Assembly (NCBI GenBank): GCA_933822405.4
Contig: CAKOGP040001814.1
Span: 62,001-126,000, forward strand
DNA from: Cylindrotheca closterium
Taxonomy: Eukaryota > Bacillariophyta > Bacillariophyceae > Bacillariales > Bacillariaceae
Direction of reading: 5' to 3'
Length of the DNA: 64,000 nt
Made by a program: the position numbers and the translations under genes. The notes under the pieces are model-generated. The model was not told the origin of the DNA, ran no database searches, and was given only the letters and a program-made list of their open reading frames with translations. The stretch's first letter is position 1. Every line of letters begins with the position of its first letter. Shown here piece after piece: positions 23,801 to 33,473 of this stretch.

Positions 23801-23936
23801 ATTGAACGCCTCCATGTGGCTCAAACTTTGTTGACCAAAAGCAACCTAGTTCCTGGCCTCTAGAGCCGTATTACACCGGCAGTTGGATACTCTAGAAGTA
23901 GCATAAATACCAATTAATGATTCAGTTATATATATA
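20830..23936 (+). mobile_element. LINE-like non-LTR element, copy 2, 5'-truncated
   Basis: Homologous to the element at 2534-5482 but on the + strand and extending further 5' (YDVLPLLKATALKTLEY is preceded by LPMLQPDEAERTLGVM, a block from the end of the reverse transcriptase region). Its 3' UTR (23648-23926) matches that of copy 1, including the motif TACCGGTA and the terminal GATTCAGT, and ends in (TA)5 at 23927-23936. The 5' border is approximate; the frame closes at a TAG near 20815. Nonsense and frameshift changes make it older than copy 1. Confidence 0.7.
20893..23647 (+). pseudogene. LINE-like polyprotein fragment, copy 2, broken
   Basis: Same protein as in copy 1: the SLHKAGVCRSFPRVVVFAPLK block, RNase H residues in SDGSFKQQ, YRSELIGLLAG and VVCDGIAAL, and the finger CPFCGLEEYHLHVSRC. 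It is disabled by a frameshift near 21470, by TAA at 22136-22138 (the matching codon in copy 1 is CAA) and by a small deletion near 22578 that removes the block after HVVGHAD and shifts the frame. No active reverse transcriptase is present. Confidence 0.75.
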
Positions 23937-23943
23937 TTATGAG

Positions 23944-25403
23944 GTCCATTCCGAGTAACCAAAATTCGATGTATTGGATTCGACGTATTTGGTCTGTTTT
24001 CCATCCGTCCAATAGGTCGATTTGAGAAAAATACAGCGAATTAATATCGGGCAAATGTGAGGGTAATTCTTTGGCGTATTTTCGACGTATAGCCAATCAA
24101 AATCCACGATTCCAGATCAGAATTTCAGTCATCATTTCACGTATTTTCCCCTGTATTTGGTCGTCATTTGTGCAAACCATCATTTCATAGTGTCGTAACC
24201 ATGAAGAACGCTCTTAGAACTCCCTCCATGGAGGGGAGCTTCTATTATTTATCATCTTCTTGTTTGGCATAGTAGAAACCTCAGCTTCCAGAAAGAAGAA
24301 ACGGGAAAATGATCTTCTTCAATGCCACATTGCAGAACAAGAACAACGCAGCAGGAACAGATCCCTCCAATGCACCTACTCCGGCCTACTTTTGACCAGT
24401 TTGCTACTACAATTTCTCCATCCCACTTCTGAAAGATGTTTCGCATGACCCATCATATGTTTGCCACACTATGCGGAAAGATTTGAAATCAAATTGGACC
24501 GCAACTGTTTCGTCCAGAATAATATCTTGCTGAACGCCGTGAACGAATCTATGGAAGTAGGGAGCCAAGAGAACAAGCCTCTGCATCTATCTCTATGGAA
24601 CTCAGAGTTGCGATCAATGCAAACTGGCATGCGTACCAACAAGCATGGTCATGCATATATGACAGAATAGAAACCCTTTGTTCACTACTAAATACTATCA
24701 TCACTATCACTATCACTTGCAGCATCACTGAACAAGGGCTTCTTCCGAGATTTCTTTACAACCGCCATGTTTGCATTGATCCGATCCTCCAAATGATCTG
24801 TGTAAGCTTTCCTACTTTCTGGTGTCATTGCACCCAAGAACACAGAATCATCTTGCAGTATGGGCTAACTTGGCCTTTGCAATGCTGGCTTCAATCTTGT
24901 CTAGTTCCTCCTTGTTTCCCTCTTGCTGCACAAGACGCTGAATCATACCACGAGCCGCACCCATCATTGTTTTCATGTCTGAATGTTCTTCTTGTGCAGC
25001 TGCATACTTTGATTCCAATTCCACCTTCTTGTTGGCTTTCTTCTTTTTTGCCATTCTCCTTTATGAAGTGGTTCAAACTATTAGTCTGCCTCTTTGAAGA
25101 CTTCATCATGCATGCCATGAAACAATCTCTTGTACTGACGGGTAGATTGCATCTCCCATTCAGTTGGTGCCATGACAATGGTAGACAGATCGGACTGTTG
25201 TCCACATTATGATGGTGTGAAAAATTCAAAATCGCGGGAAACCGAGGATATCGGATAATCTTACTTAAGGCATGTTGGTAATACGTCGAAAAAACAGGGT
25301 TCATTCCGAGTGGTTTGGAACGTATGGAAACCGTTGAAAACAGACCAATACGCCAATGGAAATACATCGAAAATACGCCAAAATAGTGGTCATTCGGAAT
25401 GAG
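23944..25403. mobile_element. candidate DNA transposon with imperfect terminal inverted repeats
   Basis: The left end (about 23944-24003) and the inverted right end (about 25334-25403) share CATTCCGA[GA]T..CC, followed by spaced CGTATT/CGATGTATT motifs and GGTCTGTTTTC; identity is roughly 70% over 60 bp. CATTCCGAG also occurs in direct orientation at 25302-25310, and extra CGTATT motifs lie near 24075-24160, so the ends are rich in short repeats. The interior has small open frames but no transposase that I recognise. No clear target duplication was found. It starts just after the TA tail of LINE copy 2. Confidence 0.45.
24848..25054 (-). CDS. small Lys/Glu-rich ORF inside the candidate transposon
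   Basis: A 68-residue frame with an ATG at 25054, beginning MAKKKKANKKVELESKY and predicted to be helical and possibly coiled coil (charged heptads with Ala). Another ATG-started frame just upstream on the same strand (from 25173) reads MAPTEWEMQSTRQYKRL and stops after 30 codons. They may be remnants of one gene. No family is recognised, and it may not be real. Confidence 0.2.
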   Translation of the reverse strand: MAKKKKANKKVELESKYAAAQEEHSDMKTMMGAARGMIQRLVQQEGNKEELDKIEASIAKAKLAHTAR

Positions 25404-25752
25404 TCTGAATCAATCAATCAATCAGTTCAATAGATTTTAGCCGTTTCTGACCGTTACTTGCTGGCGATCGACGAATGGAATGACTGGCGGAATGACATTT
25501 CTACGTAATGATCCATTACAATACTGTACGGTAGGCACAAGTCTGTACAAAAAATCTTTTTATTGTCCGTGCCGGTAGGTCTTCGTTGGTTGTAGTAACG
25601 GTAAATTTACCTAGGAGTCATCAGGAGGGTCATCAAGAACTTGGATCTGATCCACGAAACAACGAAAGAGGATTTGTTGCCTCTGACTACCGTACCAATC
25701 AGCACCGAATACAGAACCATTTGTTAGCAACAGGAGCACTGCTAGAATCACG
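25404..25752. other. intergenic, leader of the EF-hand gene
   Basis: Contains a short CAAT run (about 25409-25425) and otherwise unremarkable sequence up to the ATG at 25753. Confidence 0.4.
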
Positions 25753-26175
25753 ATGAAAGTCAACGAGAAAGAAATGCAAATGACCTTCAGCACATACGCC
25801 AAGGGAGGGTCGATTGCCGCAAAGGATTTCAACAAAGTTATCAGAGCTGTTGGCCTAAACCCCACAGAGGCAAGTGCGGCTGAGCTCAAGAAAAAATCTG
25901 GAGGGGGTGCCTGTGATTTTGATGCCTTCAAGAAAGTCGTTGTCCCGGAAATGGAGAAGGCGAAGGACAATGTTGACAAAATTATTGATTCCTTCAGTGT
26001 CTTTGACCAAGATGGGAGTGGTCTAATTCCTGTGACAGAATTCAGACATGTCTTGTGTACCATGGGAGAAGCATTGAGTCAAGAAGAAATGGCCGAGGTC
26101 ATGTCTGAGGTTGAGCCAGCAGATGGAAAGATTGACTACAGAGAATTCTCCAACATGATTTTTGGAGACGAGTAA
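25753..26175 (+). CDS. calmodulin-like / myosin essential light chain-like EF-hand protein
   Basis: A 140-residue intronless protein. The helix-loop-helix spacing of a four-EF-hand protein is visible. The first two sites have lost their calcium ligands (for example YAKGGSIAAKDF). The third loop is canonical (FDQDGSGLIPVTEF, ligands D, D, S and a final E). The fourth (EPADGKIDYREF) lacks the first ligand. The stretch TEFRHVLCTMGEALSQEEM closely follows the essential-light-chain pattern (ELRHVL.TLGE.L...E). Such proteins bind IQ motifs of myosins or act as calcium sensors. Length and loss of sites 1 and 2 favour a light chain over calmodulin, but the partner is unknown. Confidence 0.8.
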   Translation: MKVNEKEMQMTFSTYAKGGSIAAKDFNKVIRAVGLNPTEASAAELKKKSGGGACDFDAFKKVVVPEMEKAKDNVDKIIDSFSVFDQDGSGLIPVTEFRHVLCTMGEALSQEEMAEVMSEVEPADGKIDYREFSNMIFGDE

Positions 26176-26497
26176 ATGCAGACAGTGTCGGGAGGTCGAA
26201 CCTCTTAAAAGTAAATTTAAGATACAGGACCCGAGAAACATACTTGATATTTCGATGAGAAGCCTATTCAACTGCTTCATTTGGGAATCTATTTTTGTGC
26301 ATCCAAAGTCAATGTTGCGTATTACTTCATGCAATGGCAGTATCATTGTCACCAAGAAGGTTCTAGGCTGCAGTTTATTGGGGATATTTCTATCTTTGGT
26401 ACCTCATCTGTTGAATACTTCGTTTCATTCACCTTGCAACTGATCGTACAAGATCCCTGCTGTTGGAAGTGATAGAAAGTTTTCTTTGACTTGTTTA
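26176..26497. other. intergenic, 3' flanks of two convergent genes
   Basis: No gene seen between the EF-hand stop and the end of the HA-domain pseudogene. Confidence 0.4.
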
Positions 26498-27379
26498 TTA
26501 GTCCCTCCACCTTTTCGCACGGAATACATTGCAATCTCCGTGTTCGGCACGATACGCCCTCAGCTCGCTCAAACGCACTTCCCAAGCCGCCGTTTGAGCA
26601 TCCCAGATAAAGCCTATGCTTTCTAGCGCTCGGATTCTTTGCGGCGTCATTGTTGAACGTTCTGACTCAGGATAGATCTTGTACTGATACCTTTGGCGTT
26701 TGACCCATCGGGCAAGGGATGGGTTCGTTGGATAGTCATACGGAACAAAGCAATGGCCGTTAGCTTTGCGAAAGGCCAATAAATCCTCGAAGCGATCGTC
26801 CCGCCAGCCCTGACTCTGATACGGTCTGAAGCGAATATTTGGAGACCATGTCTCAACCGATGCACTACGCTTGCGATTCTTGCTACTTTCGTCATCCTCC
26901 GAACTGGCACTGCTGCTCTCAAGAATGTTACTTTCTGAATAACCTGGTTTCGCGTCCTCGGCCTGTTGCTCACCATTCGAAAATGATGGCGACAAGAAAT
27001 CTGGTGTTTTTATCGGCATGGCTTTGTTTGCTTTTTGGGAGTTAGAGGGTTTGTCAAATAGAAGCGCGATTGTCTCTTTCAACATTGACTGACAAGCAGC
27101 TAGTTGCTCAGGTGTCCTTTGTGCGGTAATTGGGATCGGCTCAAAGGGGGGATCTCCTCCGAACACAGATAAGTCCTGACCACCTGGCGGCTACACCGAA
27201 AAGGCATATCTTTCAAACCCAGAGAAGGCGGTATAATCTGGCGCCAGGAGTAACTCGTCACGAAGATCTATCGAGGATGAGGTTGGTAAGCCAATTGAAG
27301 AAATATTAGAAGAAGCATCTCCCTCACCTTCTGACGAGAGTTCCAAGCTTTTTCTTTGTTGGAAACTTGAGCGATTCAT
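26498..27379 (-). pseudogene. helicase-associated (HA) domain protein, broken paralogue
   Basis: One frame runs from the ATG at 27379 (MNRSSFQQRKSLEL) to 26498 but holds an in-frame TAG at 27193-27191. Downstream it matches the intact paralogue at 29741-30739: DLSVFGGDPPFEPIPI against DFSIFDHNNGDAFEPIPI, then an HA repeat (RFRPYQSQGWRDDRFEDLL...GHCFVPYDY...LARWVKRQRYQYK) and the start of a second repeat (WEVRLSELRAYRAEHGDCNV) that soon reads out of register and stops. HA repeats are small helical modules, first seen beside helicases and abundant as stand-alone proteins in diatoms, and thought to bind nucleic acid. The stop plus the truncated second repeat argue for a pseudogene. Confidence 0.65.
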
Positions 27380-28338
27380 GAAATCGATCTGTCATACAAA
27401 ATAATGCGAAAGGGCTTGCTTGAATTCAACGGCGCTTCTTTTGTGGAGGTGTGAAGTACGACTCACACACTCTGCAGGTGTGAGTTCGTTAGTGTTCGTG
27501 CAACCAAAATTGACATTTATTTGGTGACGGCTATTGATACGCTTTCGTCATAGTTTGTGCTCCATACACAAATTCAACGGTAACCAAGTTTGTTTCCCTT
27601 TTCCTTATTTAGATCGTAGCACAGGGTATCTTGGCCTCATCGTCAGCTTCTAGTTTTGTTATTCAACTCTTCCGACACGATCTAAGAATCTAACAATGGG
27701 CTCCAAACGCAAATTCTAGGTACCACGGTAACCGATTTTAGGCTCCTTTTCCTTATTAAAAAAAAAGAAAAAACGCGCACAACTCGGGTTTTGCGTTCGT
27801 GATTTTTGACCGTGTGGATTGGCCTACCGGTAACAGGATTGGTACCGCAGGAAAGGGCACCTTGGCCTGACCGTGAGCTAATTTTGGCATTCGACTGTTC
27901 CTACGCGATCTCAGAATCTGGTTGAAAGTTGCTTGAGGAGTTTTTTTATTACAAACACGGTCAAGAAGTCATCTTCCAGAACACGTTTGAAAGTTGAGAT
28001 TTTTGAATTAAACAAATACGGTCAAGAAGTCATCATTCAGAACACCTTTGCTCTGTAATTTGCTGCTGCCGGTACATGGTAGTGTTCTGCGGAAGAAAAA
28101 TCGAAGTCAAGATGATTCATTTGATGAAATCTCCTGCACCAAAATTTCGTACGACTGTAGCGTGTGTGGGTACTGTAAGTTAAGTAAAATAGATCCATCC
28201 GACTAATAAAATCGACTTCTATGATTCAGAAATGACTCAGAATTGCGAACACAGTGACCGACACCAAAAATTCTAATCTGGAAGCGCAGCAACATTGACA
28301 GCGTTGACAGAGCTTCAAAGAAAAAATCTTGCAGCAAC
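27380..28338. other. intergenic with two diverged duplications
   Basis: No coding sequence supported. About 75 bp (27615-27690) recurs in diverged form at 27848-27920 (shared ATCTTGGCCT/ACCTTGGCCT and CGATCT.AGAATCTG). A second pair shares ACGGTCAAGAAGTCATC at 27957 and 28018, a 61-bp period. An A-rich run lies near 27758-27775. The last 100 bp are the leader of the gene at 28339. Confidence 0.5.
27957..28051. repeat. 61-bp period tandem duplication
   Basis: The units at 27957-27990 and 28018-28051 both read ACGGTCAAGAAGTCATC followed by TTCCAGAACACGTTTG or ATTCAGAACACCTTTG. Confidence 0.7.
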
Positions 28339-29622
28339 ATGGCAGGAACAATCCTGCTCGACGAAACCGCGTTGGACAGGGCTCTGCAGAAACGAGGTGG
28401 TAAACCTCAGAAATCGTACACACATGAACCGTATCTTATTTCCACAGCACCGCTTTCTTCGAAACCATCGTTTGACAAACTGTTGGATGAAGGTGCTCTC
28501 AGTGAGGCACTTCGAGCAAAGGCTGAGCAAAGACGATCAAGAGCAAGATCTATCTTTAGAAGTCCATCAAGGAGCCATCGAACGCTCCGAAGTCGGAGAA
28601 GCAGTCGTAAATCAAAATCCAGAAATAACAGCAAGTCTGACAAGAGTTTGCTGAAGTCCTCATCATACAAGAGTCAAGGAAGCAGTACATATGCAGAATC
28701 CACTGGCCAGACTGTCGCTACGAAAAGCTCACACAGTCATGCTGAAAGTATAGAGGCCACCAGTAACCACAGTAGCTCTGCTGCATCACCAGAACGCGGA
28801 AGGACCTCACGTCATGAGCGAGGCCGACCTTCTCTGCGGAGTAAAAGTGAGCCAAGCAGACAGCCCCAAGTGGTGCCCATGTTCCATGTACATGCAGATA
28901 CAAGACAGCAACAACTAGAGCGGCTTTCTTTCTCTCAATCTGTAGCCAGTGAGCCAGTTCGATCAGCAGAATATGATGATATATCAGTCGAGAAACGATC
29001 CTTTTTCAGACAGACTGTTGCTGCAGACTCGGTCATGCAACCCGTCGATTACATCGATTCTCCTCATACAGAACAATTGTTGGCGCCGATGGGAGGGGCG
29101 GAGGTAGTGGAAATGATTGTATCTCGTTTCCTTTTGACGGGACTGGAGAAACCAGAAGTGTCAGCATACATTGATCAATATGACGATGATGTCGAGCAAC
29201 TAGTCCACAAAATTCAGGGAGAACTTGTAGCTTTGGGCAATATGGCAATGACTGATGATATGGAAGAGCTCGCTAGATTAGTTCCTTTTCACTACCAGCT
29301 AATGGTGGATCGTTTCGATATGGATCTGATTGCGGAACTTTGGACGAATGCTTACGAGCACGTCTGGATGAACCATGATGTGGACGATTCCCGTCAACTG
29401 GCTGGTCCTTCTCATGCTGTATTTAATCTGAATTTGATAGTGAAACTGTATCGTCGCCGCATGCGAGCTAGGCGATGGGACGACCTGATGGTAAACGACG
29501 AAAAGCGCATCGAAGAATTGAAAGAACAAAGAAGAAGGAGGCGTTCGCATTCGCAGGACAAGCGACGCCAGAGAAGAGGAAAATCTGTTGACGCCATCCT
29601 GTCTAAGTTCCGCGGTTCGTAA
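28339..29622 (+). CDS. hypothetical Ser/Arg-rich protein with conserved-looking helical C-terminal part
   Basis: 427 residues, intronless, ATG in a good context (GCAACATGG). The N-terminus (MAGTILLDETALDRALQKR) and a second similar stretch (SFDKLLDEGALSEALRAK, about 43-60) are short helices with alternating LLDE and AL pairs. Residues about 64-175 are rich in Ser and Arg and likely disordered (RSPSRSHRTLRSRRSSRKSKS). Residues about 255-385 are ordered and mostly helical (AEVVEMIVSRFLLTGLEKPEV, DDVEQLVHKIQGELVALG, MDLIAELWTNAYEHVWM). The tail is strongly basic. I recognise no family. The RS-like stretch could point to RNA or chromatin contacts, but that is inference only. Confidence 0.65.
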   Translation: MAGTILLDETALDRALQKRGGKPQKSYTHEPYLISTAPLSSKPSFDKLLDEGALSEALRAKAEQRRSRARSIFRSPSRSHRTLRSRRSSRKSKSRNNSKSDKSLLKSSSYKSQGSSTYAESTGQTVATKSSHSHAESIEATSNHSSSAASPERGRTSRHERGRPSLRSKSEPSRQPQVVPMFHVHADTRQQQLERLSFSQSVASEPVRSAEYDDISVEKRSFFRQTVAADSVMQPVDYIDSPHTEQLLAPMGGAEVVEMIVSRFLLTGLEKPEVSAYIDQYDDDVEQLVHKIQGELVALGNMAMTDDMEELARLVPFHYQLMVDRFDMDLIAELWTNAYEHVWMNHDVDDSRQLAGPSHAVFNLNLIVKLYRRRMRARRWDDLMVNDEKRIEELKEQRRRRRSHSQDKRRQRRGKSVDAILSKFRGS

Positions 29623-29740
29623 AAGATGGTATTGGGATACGTCTAGCGCTAGAGTTGGCAACGGAGTTCACCACATTCAGTGGTGTGATGCGATACGGCT
29701 ACTCAAAATTACCTTTTTCTTGGAAAATACTGAATGACAT

Positions 29741-30739
29741 TTACTTATCAGTCCCTTTTGGTCCGCGCATTCCCCACGAAAAGTCCATTTGATCCAGTTC
29801 ATCAATCCGCTCTGGTGTCATCGTAGATTGTCTACCATCACGATAAAGTTTATATTGCCTTCTCTGGCACTTGACCCAAGTTGCAAGCTTTTTATTTTGC
29901 TGATAATGGGTTGGGACTTCGCAGTGCCCGTTTATTCTGCGATATTCTTTCAACTCGTTCAGACGTTCCTCCCAGGTTGCGTTATGGGAGTCCCAGATGA
30001 AGCCTGCCTCTTCCAGAGCTTGCACCCGCCGGATAGTCATGGTGCTCTCTTTGCCTTGCGAACGCAACTTGAATTGGTACCGTTGCCTCTTGACCCACCG
30101 AGCAAGCGCAGGATTCCTATCGTAGGTGTGCGGAACACAACAATGACCATACTGCTGACGGTACTTGAGGAGATCGCTGAAGCATTGCTCCCAACGCTCA
30201 TTTTGATACGGCCGGAAGCGTAACTGCGAGTACTCATCCCGTGGAGCGGCTCGGGAGACTCGATGGTCGTCCACATCATCCATACATTGAATAGCTTGAT
30301 TTGCTGGTATTCCAGAATCGATGGCAGCCGATGAATCAAGACCAGTTACCTCAGAGAGGCGTCTACCTTCCAACAGATTGTCTGATCCACTCGTCTCTAT
30401 GGCTATTGTATCTCTTGTTGTAGTTGATGATAGAGGAGTCCGGGGTTGGGTTTCTTGAACTTGTTGAATAACAGTAGGGTTTTCGGAGTGAAAGAGAAGA
30501 TGGATAGCGTCTCGGAAGACTCTTCTGATGGCTGCCGTTTGCTGTTCAGTTCTTGGACGATCGATTGGAATTGGCTCGAAAGCGTCACCATTGTTGTGAT
30601 CAAAGATTGAGAAATCTTCCACCGAGTTCTGTACTTGCCTTGGTCTGATTCCCAGCATTATCTCGTCTTGTGATGTGTCTTCTGAAGTGTTGGTTCTTGC
30701 ATGTGTATTCCGTTGGCTTGGCGGTTGCCCTGAGCTCAT
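29741..30739 (-). CDS. helicase-associated (HA) domain protein
   Basis: 332 residues from the ATG at 30739 (MSSGQPPSQRNTH); an upstream TTG at 30748 is in frame but not a likely start. The N-terminal half is Ser/Thr/Gln-rich and probably disordered, with FEPIPI as a short island shared with the broken paralogue. The C-terminal half holds two HA repeats, about 175-255 (RFRPYQNERWEQCFSDLLKY, GHCCVPHTY, LARWVKRQR) and about 256-325 (WEERLNELKEYRRINGHCEV, LATWVKCQRRQYK). HA repeats are proposed to bind nucleic acids. No helicase motor is present, so this is a stand-alone HA protein, as is common in diatoms. No introns seen. Confidence 0.8.
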   Translation of the reverse strand: MSSGQPPSQRNTHARTNTSEDTSQDEIMLGIRPRQVQNSVEDFSIFDHNNGDAFEPIPIDRPRTEQQTAAIRRVFRDAIHLLFHSENPTVIQQVQETQPRTPLSSTTTRDTIAIETSGSDNLLEGRRLSEVTGLDSSAAIDSGIPANQAIQCMDDVDDHRVSRAAPRDEYSQLRFRPYQNERWEQCFSDLLKYRQQYGHCCVPHTYDRNPALARWVKRQRYQFKLRSQGKESTMTIRRVQALEEAGFIWDSHNATWEERLNELKEYRRINGHCEVPTHYQQNKKLATWVKCQRRQYKLYRDGRQSTMTPERIDELDQMDFSWGMRGPKGTDK

Positions 30740-31661
30740 GGGAAACAAAAAAATATGAAACGCTTTCGTATTGAGAGGTTGATTTTAGTTTGAGCGCCCT
30801 CGCAATGTGCTCAATATTTGCCAACATAAATGTAGATGGTTTCTATTTTTAAATAAAAATGACAACTAAAACCAGCTAGAGAAGGAATATGCAGCTTTTC
30901 AAGTGTTGAAAGGTGAACCAACCTTTTTTTTAATTGGCAAACCGTCCAGATATATTGACTCGTTTCTGAGGTTCCCCGTGAACAATAAGTGACCACATTA
31001 TTCCGGAGAAAATTTGAGAGTTACGCATATAAATTCGAATCAACGATGATGAACATGGGACACTCTTTTCCACGATGGACAAAGGCTACTCCGAACCCAA
31101 CCTCGATCACTTAAGGCCCTTTGTCGGCAGTTACAGGTCGTGGTAGCGGTAATATGTATTGAATATGGTGATGGTGGTTGAGGTGGCGTTAGGTACTGGT
31201 ACTGGTCTTTGTGATCTGAATAAAAAGTAGTTTTATCCTACCGTACAAGTACCAATAGTGCTTTACCAGGCAAGTATGATTGATAGCTAATACCAAGTTG
31301 CCTCGCTATGAACCTTTAGAAAATAAAGTACTTCCGAAGATTGAAACCCAGAGCAAACCTCTGTCTGAACCAGCAGGCAAAGCTGTCCAGTAGTTTGTCC
31401 CATTTCGTGGGATGTCGCTTCTGGCTATCCCTTCTCTCGCTCCATCTTTGAGTTACCATTGCGCTTGAGGAAGACCGCTGGAAGCAAAATGGACTCGTAT
31501 TACACAACGTTCCGGCCCTTCCTCTCATTTGCCAATACATGAGCAAACATTCTTTGTGCCATGTCTTTTCAAGGAGAGTTTGAATACAGCTGGTACGTAG
31601 TGAGAGCCTAGATTTGTGACCCCAAGTAGAATGAATAAGTCGATTGAATGAATGAACCTGT
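30740..31661. other. intergenic
   Basis: Contains the promoter side of the HA gene (left) and the 3' flank of the LRR gene (right). No supported gene; open frames here overlap the LRR gene in other frames or lack any family signal. Confidence 0.4.
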
Positions 31662-32936
31662 CTATCCGAGACTGCCCAACAGTTCTGGATTGTTTCGGAG
31701 CAAAAAGTAAATGGCATTTGCACTCCTTTTCTTCGCCCGGTACTTTGAAAAGACATGGTTTGCTCTCGCCAACACGACTGGCCATACCGAAAGGGCAATA
31801 GTTGGTTGTCCTTGATTCATGACCAGACATCTGCCAGTACGATTCAATTCGATCCAGTGATTCGTTTCGGGACATGCCCAACTCCGCAGCACAATGGCAT
31901 CTACAACCTTGTCGACAATTGTCCGGTCGCCTTCAATTGTCTGACCGCCTCCAAAGGAACCCAAACTGCGGTGAACTCTCAAAAGTTGAGCCAAACGCGC
32001 TTGATCCTCCTCCTCAAGTGAGTGATAAATGATTGGATTTTCCTTCAAGCTGATCAGACGAAGTCGACTGGTGCTCTGAAGCTCTGACGACAGTAGACTT
32101 TGAAATCCTTCTAAGTTGCCAATCTCGTTTCCTTTCAAATCGATCACCTCTATTCCCTTGCACTTCTTTACGAATTGACATAGTTGTGCCAACCTGGCAG
32201 TTTGCTGAAATGGTTGTGTCGAGCTACTCCGCAGCTGAACGTTGTGGGTGACACGGATCACTTTCAAGGAATTTTCCAAACCAGTTGCGGTCGCAAGAAA
32301 GTCCACAACACTCAATTGGGAACACATGTCCAGATCCAGGACCTCGAGATTACTCAATTTGCCAATTTCGGCAGGAAGTTGCTGGAGTCGTGTGGCAGAC
32401 AAGCGAAGGGACCGAAGCTTCGTCAGCTTTGAAAGGCTGACAGGAACAAGTCTTAATTCATGATTGCAAACGTCCAATTCCTCCAAATTTGTAAGACGTT
32501 CAATCTCCATTGGAAGGCATTGCATCGAGCCATGGGGGGAATTAATTGTGAGTGATTGTAGACAATGAAAATCCCAGATTTGTATAGGTAAGGACACGAG
32601 TTTGCTCTCTTCAAATAAGCACCGGATCTCTAGACTCTCGATATCTTTGCACTTTAGCTTCGAGAGCTCTTGTGACCTGAGGACAATGGGACTTTCCACA
32701 ATCCGCAGAGTCTTTAGAATTGTGAGATTCCCAATTTCGGGTGGCAAACTTTCTCTCATGACTGTCAATTCTAGTTCTTCAATGTCACTGCTAGTGCTCC
32801 CAATGGAAGCAGGTACATGGCTTTGTAGTCTCAGGAAGGATTCGTCCTGTCTGTGGCTTTCTGGCGCTGATATGCTCGTCATCTTGATGATATTCTCTTC
32901 CTGTATTCTTCTTTTGTGTTTTGGTCTTATTTGCAT
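31662..32936 (-). CDS. leucine-rich repeat protein
   Basis: 424 residues from the ATG at 32936. After a charged N-terminus, LRRs run from about residue 50 to 310, with the pattern LPxEIGxLxxLxxLxL: for example SLPPEIGNLTILKTLRI, LPMEIERLTNLEELDV and LPAEIGKLSNLEVLDL. The repeats are of the plant/Ras-group intracellular type. The C-terminal part (about 345-424) is not LRR and includes WPVVLARANHVF and ANAIYFLLRNNPELL, a tail I associate with diatom LRR proteins. There is no signal peptide or membrane segment, so a cytosolic scaffold role is most likely; the partner is unknown. Intronless. Confidence 0.8.
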   Translation of the reverse strand: MQIRPKHKRRIQEENIIKMTSISAPESHRQDESFLRLQSHVPASIGSTSSDIEELELTVMRESLPPEIGNLTILKTLRIVESPIVLRSQELSKLKCKDIESLEIRCLFEESKLVSLPIQIWDFHCLQSLTINSPHGSMQCLPMEIERLTNLEELDVCNHELRLVPVSLSKLTKLRSLRLSATRLQQLPAEIGKLSNLEVLDLDMCSQLSVVDFLATATGLENSLKVIRVTHNVQLRSSSTQPFQQTARLAQLCQFVKKCKGIEVIDLKGNEIGNLEGFQSLLSSELQSTSRLRLISLKENPIIYHSLEEEDQARLAQLLRVHRSLGSFGGGQTIEGDRTIVDKVVDAIVLRSWACPETNHWIELNRTGRCLVMNQGQPTIALSVWPVVLARANHVFSKYRAKKRSANAIYFLLRNNPELLGSLG

Positions 32937-33473
32937 GTTGAATGAATGTTGGGTTTCATTTCTACCGTACTACATGTTGATGATGAACGCACTGCTTGAG
33001 CGCTCGCGCGATGAAACGAACGAACAGTAGTCTTTGACAAAAAATTGATTCGTCCGATTGCAAGGATTAGTACTCAATTTCAAATTTGGAGTTGCCCATC
33101 GACGAATTCCTACCGGTAGAGGTACTACAGACCATAGGCACGAGCCCAAATATTCCACAGACTGCATGATGTTATCGTATATATGCAATGTTATATTGTC
33201 TATATTTTAAGAGTGTTAGCGGGTACACGTACCTCTGATTTGATTGAGATCACAATTATCTTCCAGTTTTGCTGAAACTCTCGGTATGACCACAGCATGA
33301 TCCAAAGTAGAAGCTGGCATACTCATTGTCTTCAAGATATGGGACATTTAGTGACGTTATCAGTGTATATTGCCAATCATGACGTATGGTATTGGAAAAT
33401 GTAGGATCTACGATGAAGAAGTACACTTTGGTACCAAGTGTGCGAGGATACGACCAAGGCACTGGCATGAATA
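32937..33473. other. intergenic
   Basis: No gene seen. Includes one TACCGGTA palindrome at 33111. It holds the promoter side of the LRR gene and the 3' flank of the esterase gene. Confidence 0.4.

Noticed and set aside
24595..25212. Open frame of 205 codons on the + strand in the candidate transposon
   Set aside because: Very rich in Cys, Leu, Ser and Phe without pattern, as expected of antisense to the Lys/Glu-rich frame at 24848-25054.
31316..31798. Open frame of 160 codons on the - strand
   Set aside because: It overlaps the end of the LRR gene in another frame and shows no domain; its 3' half is plain intergenic sequence.
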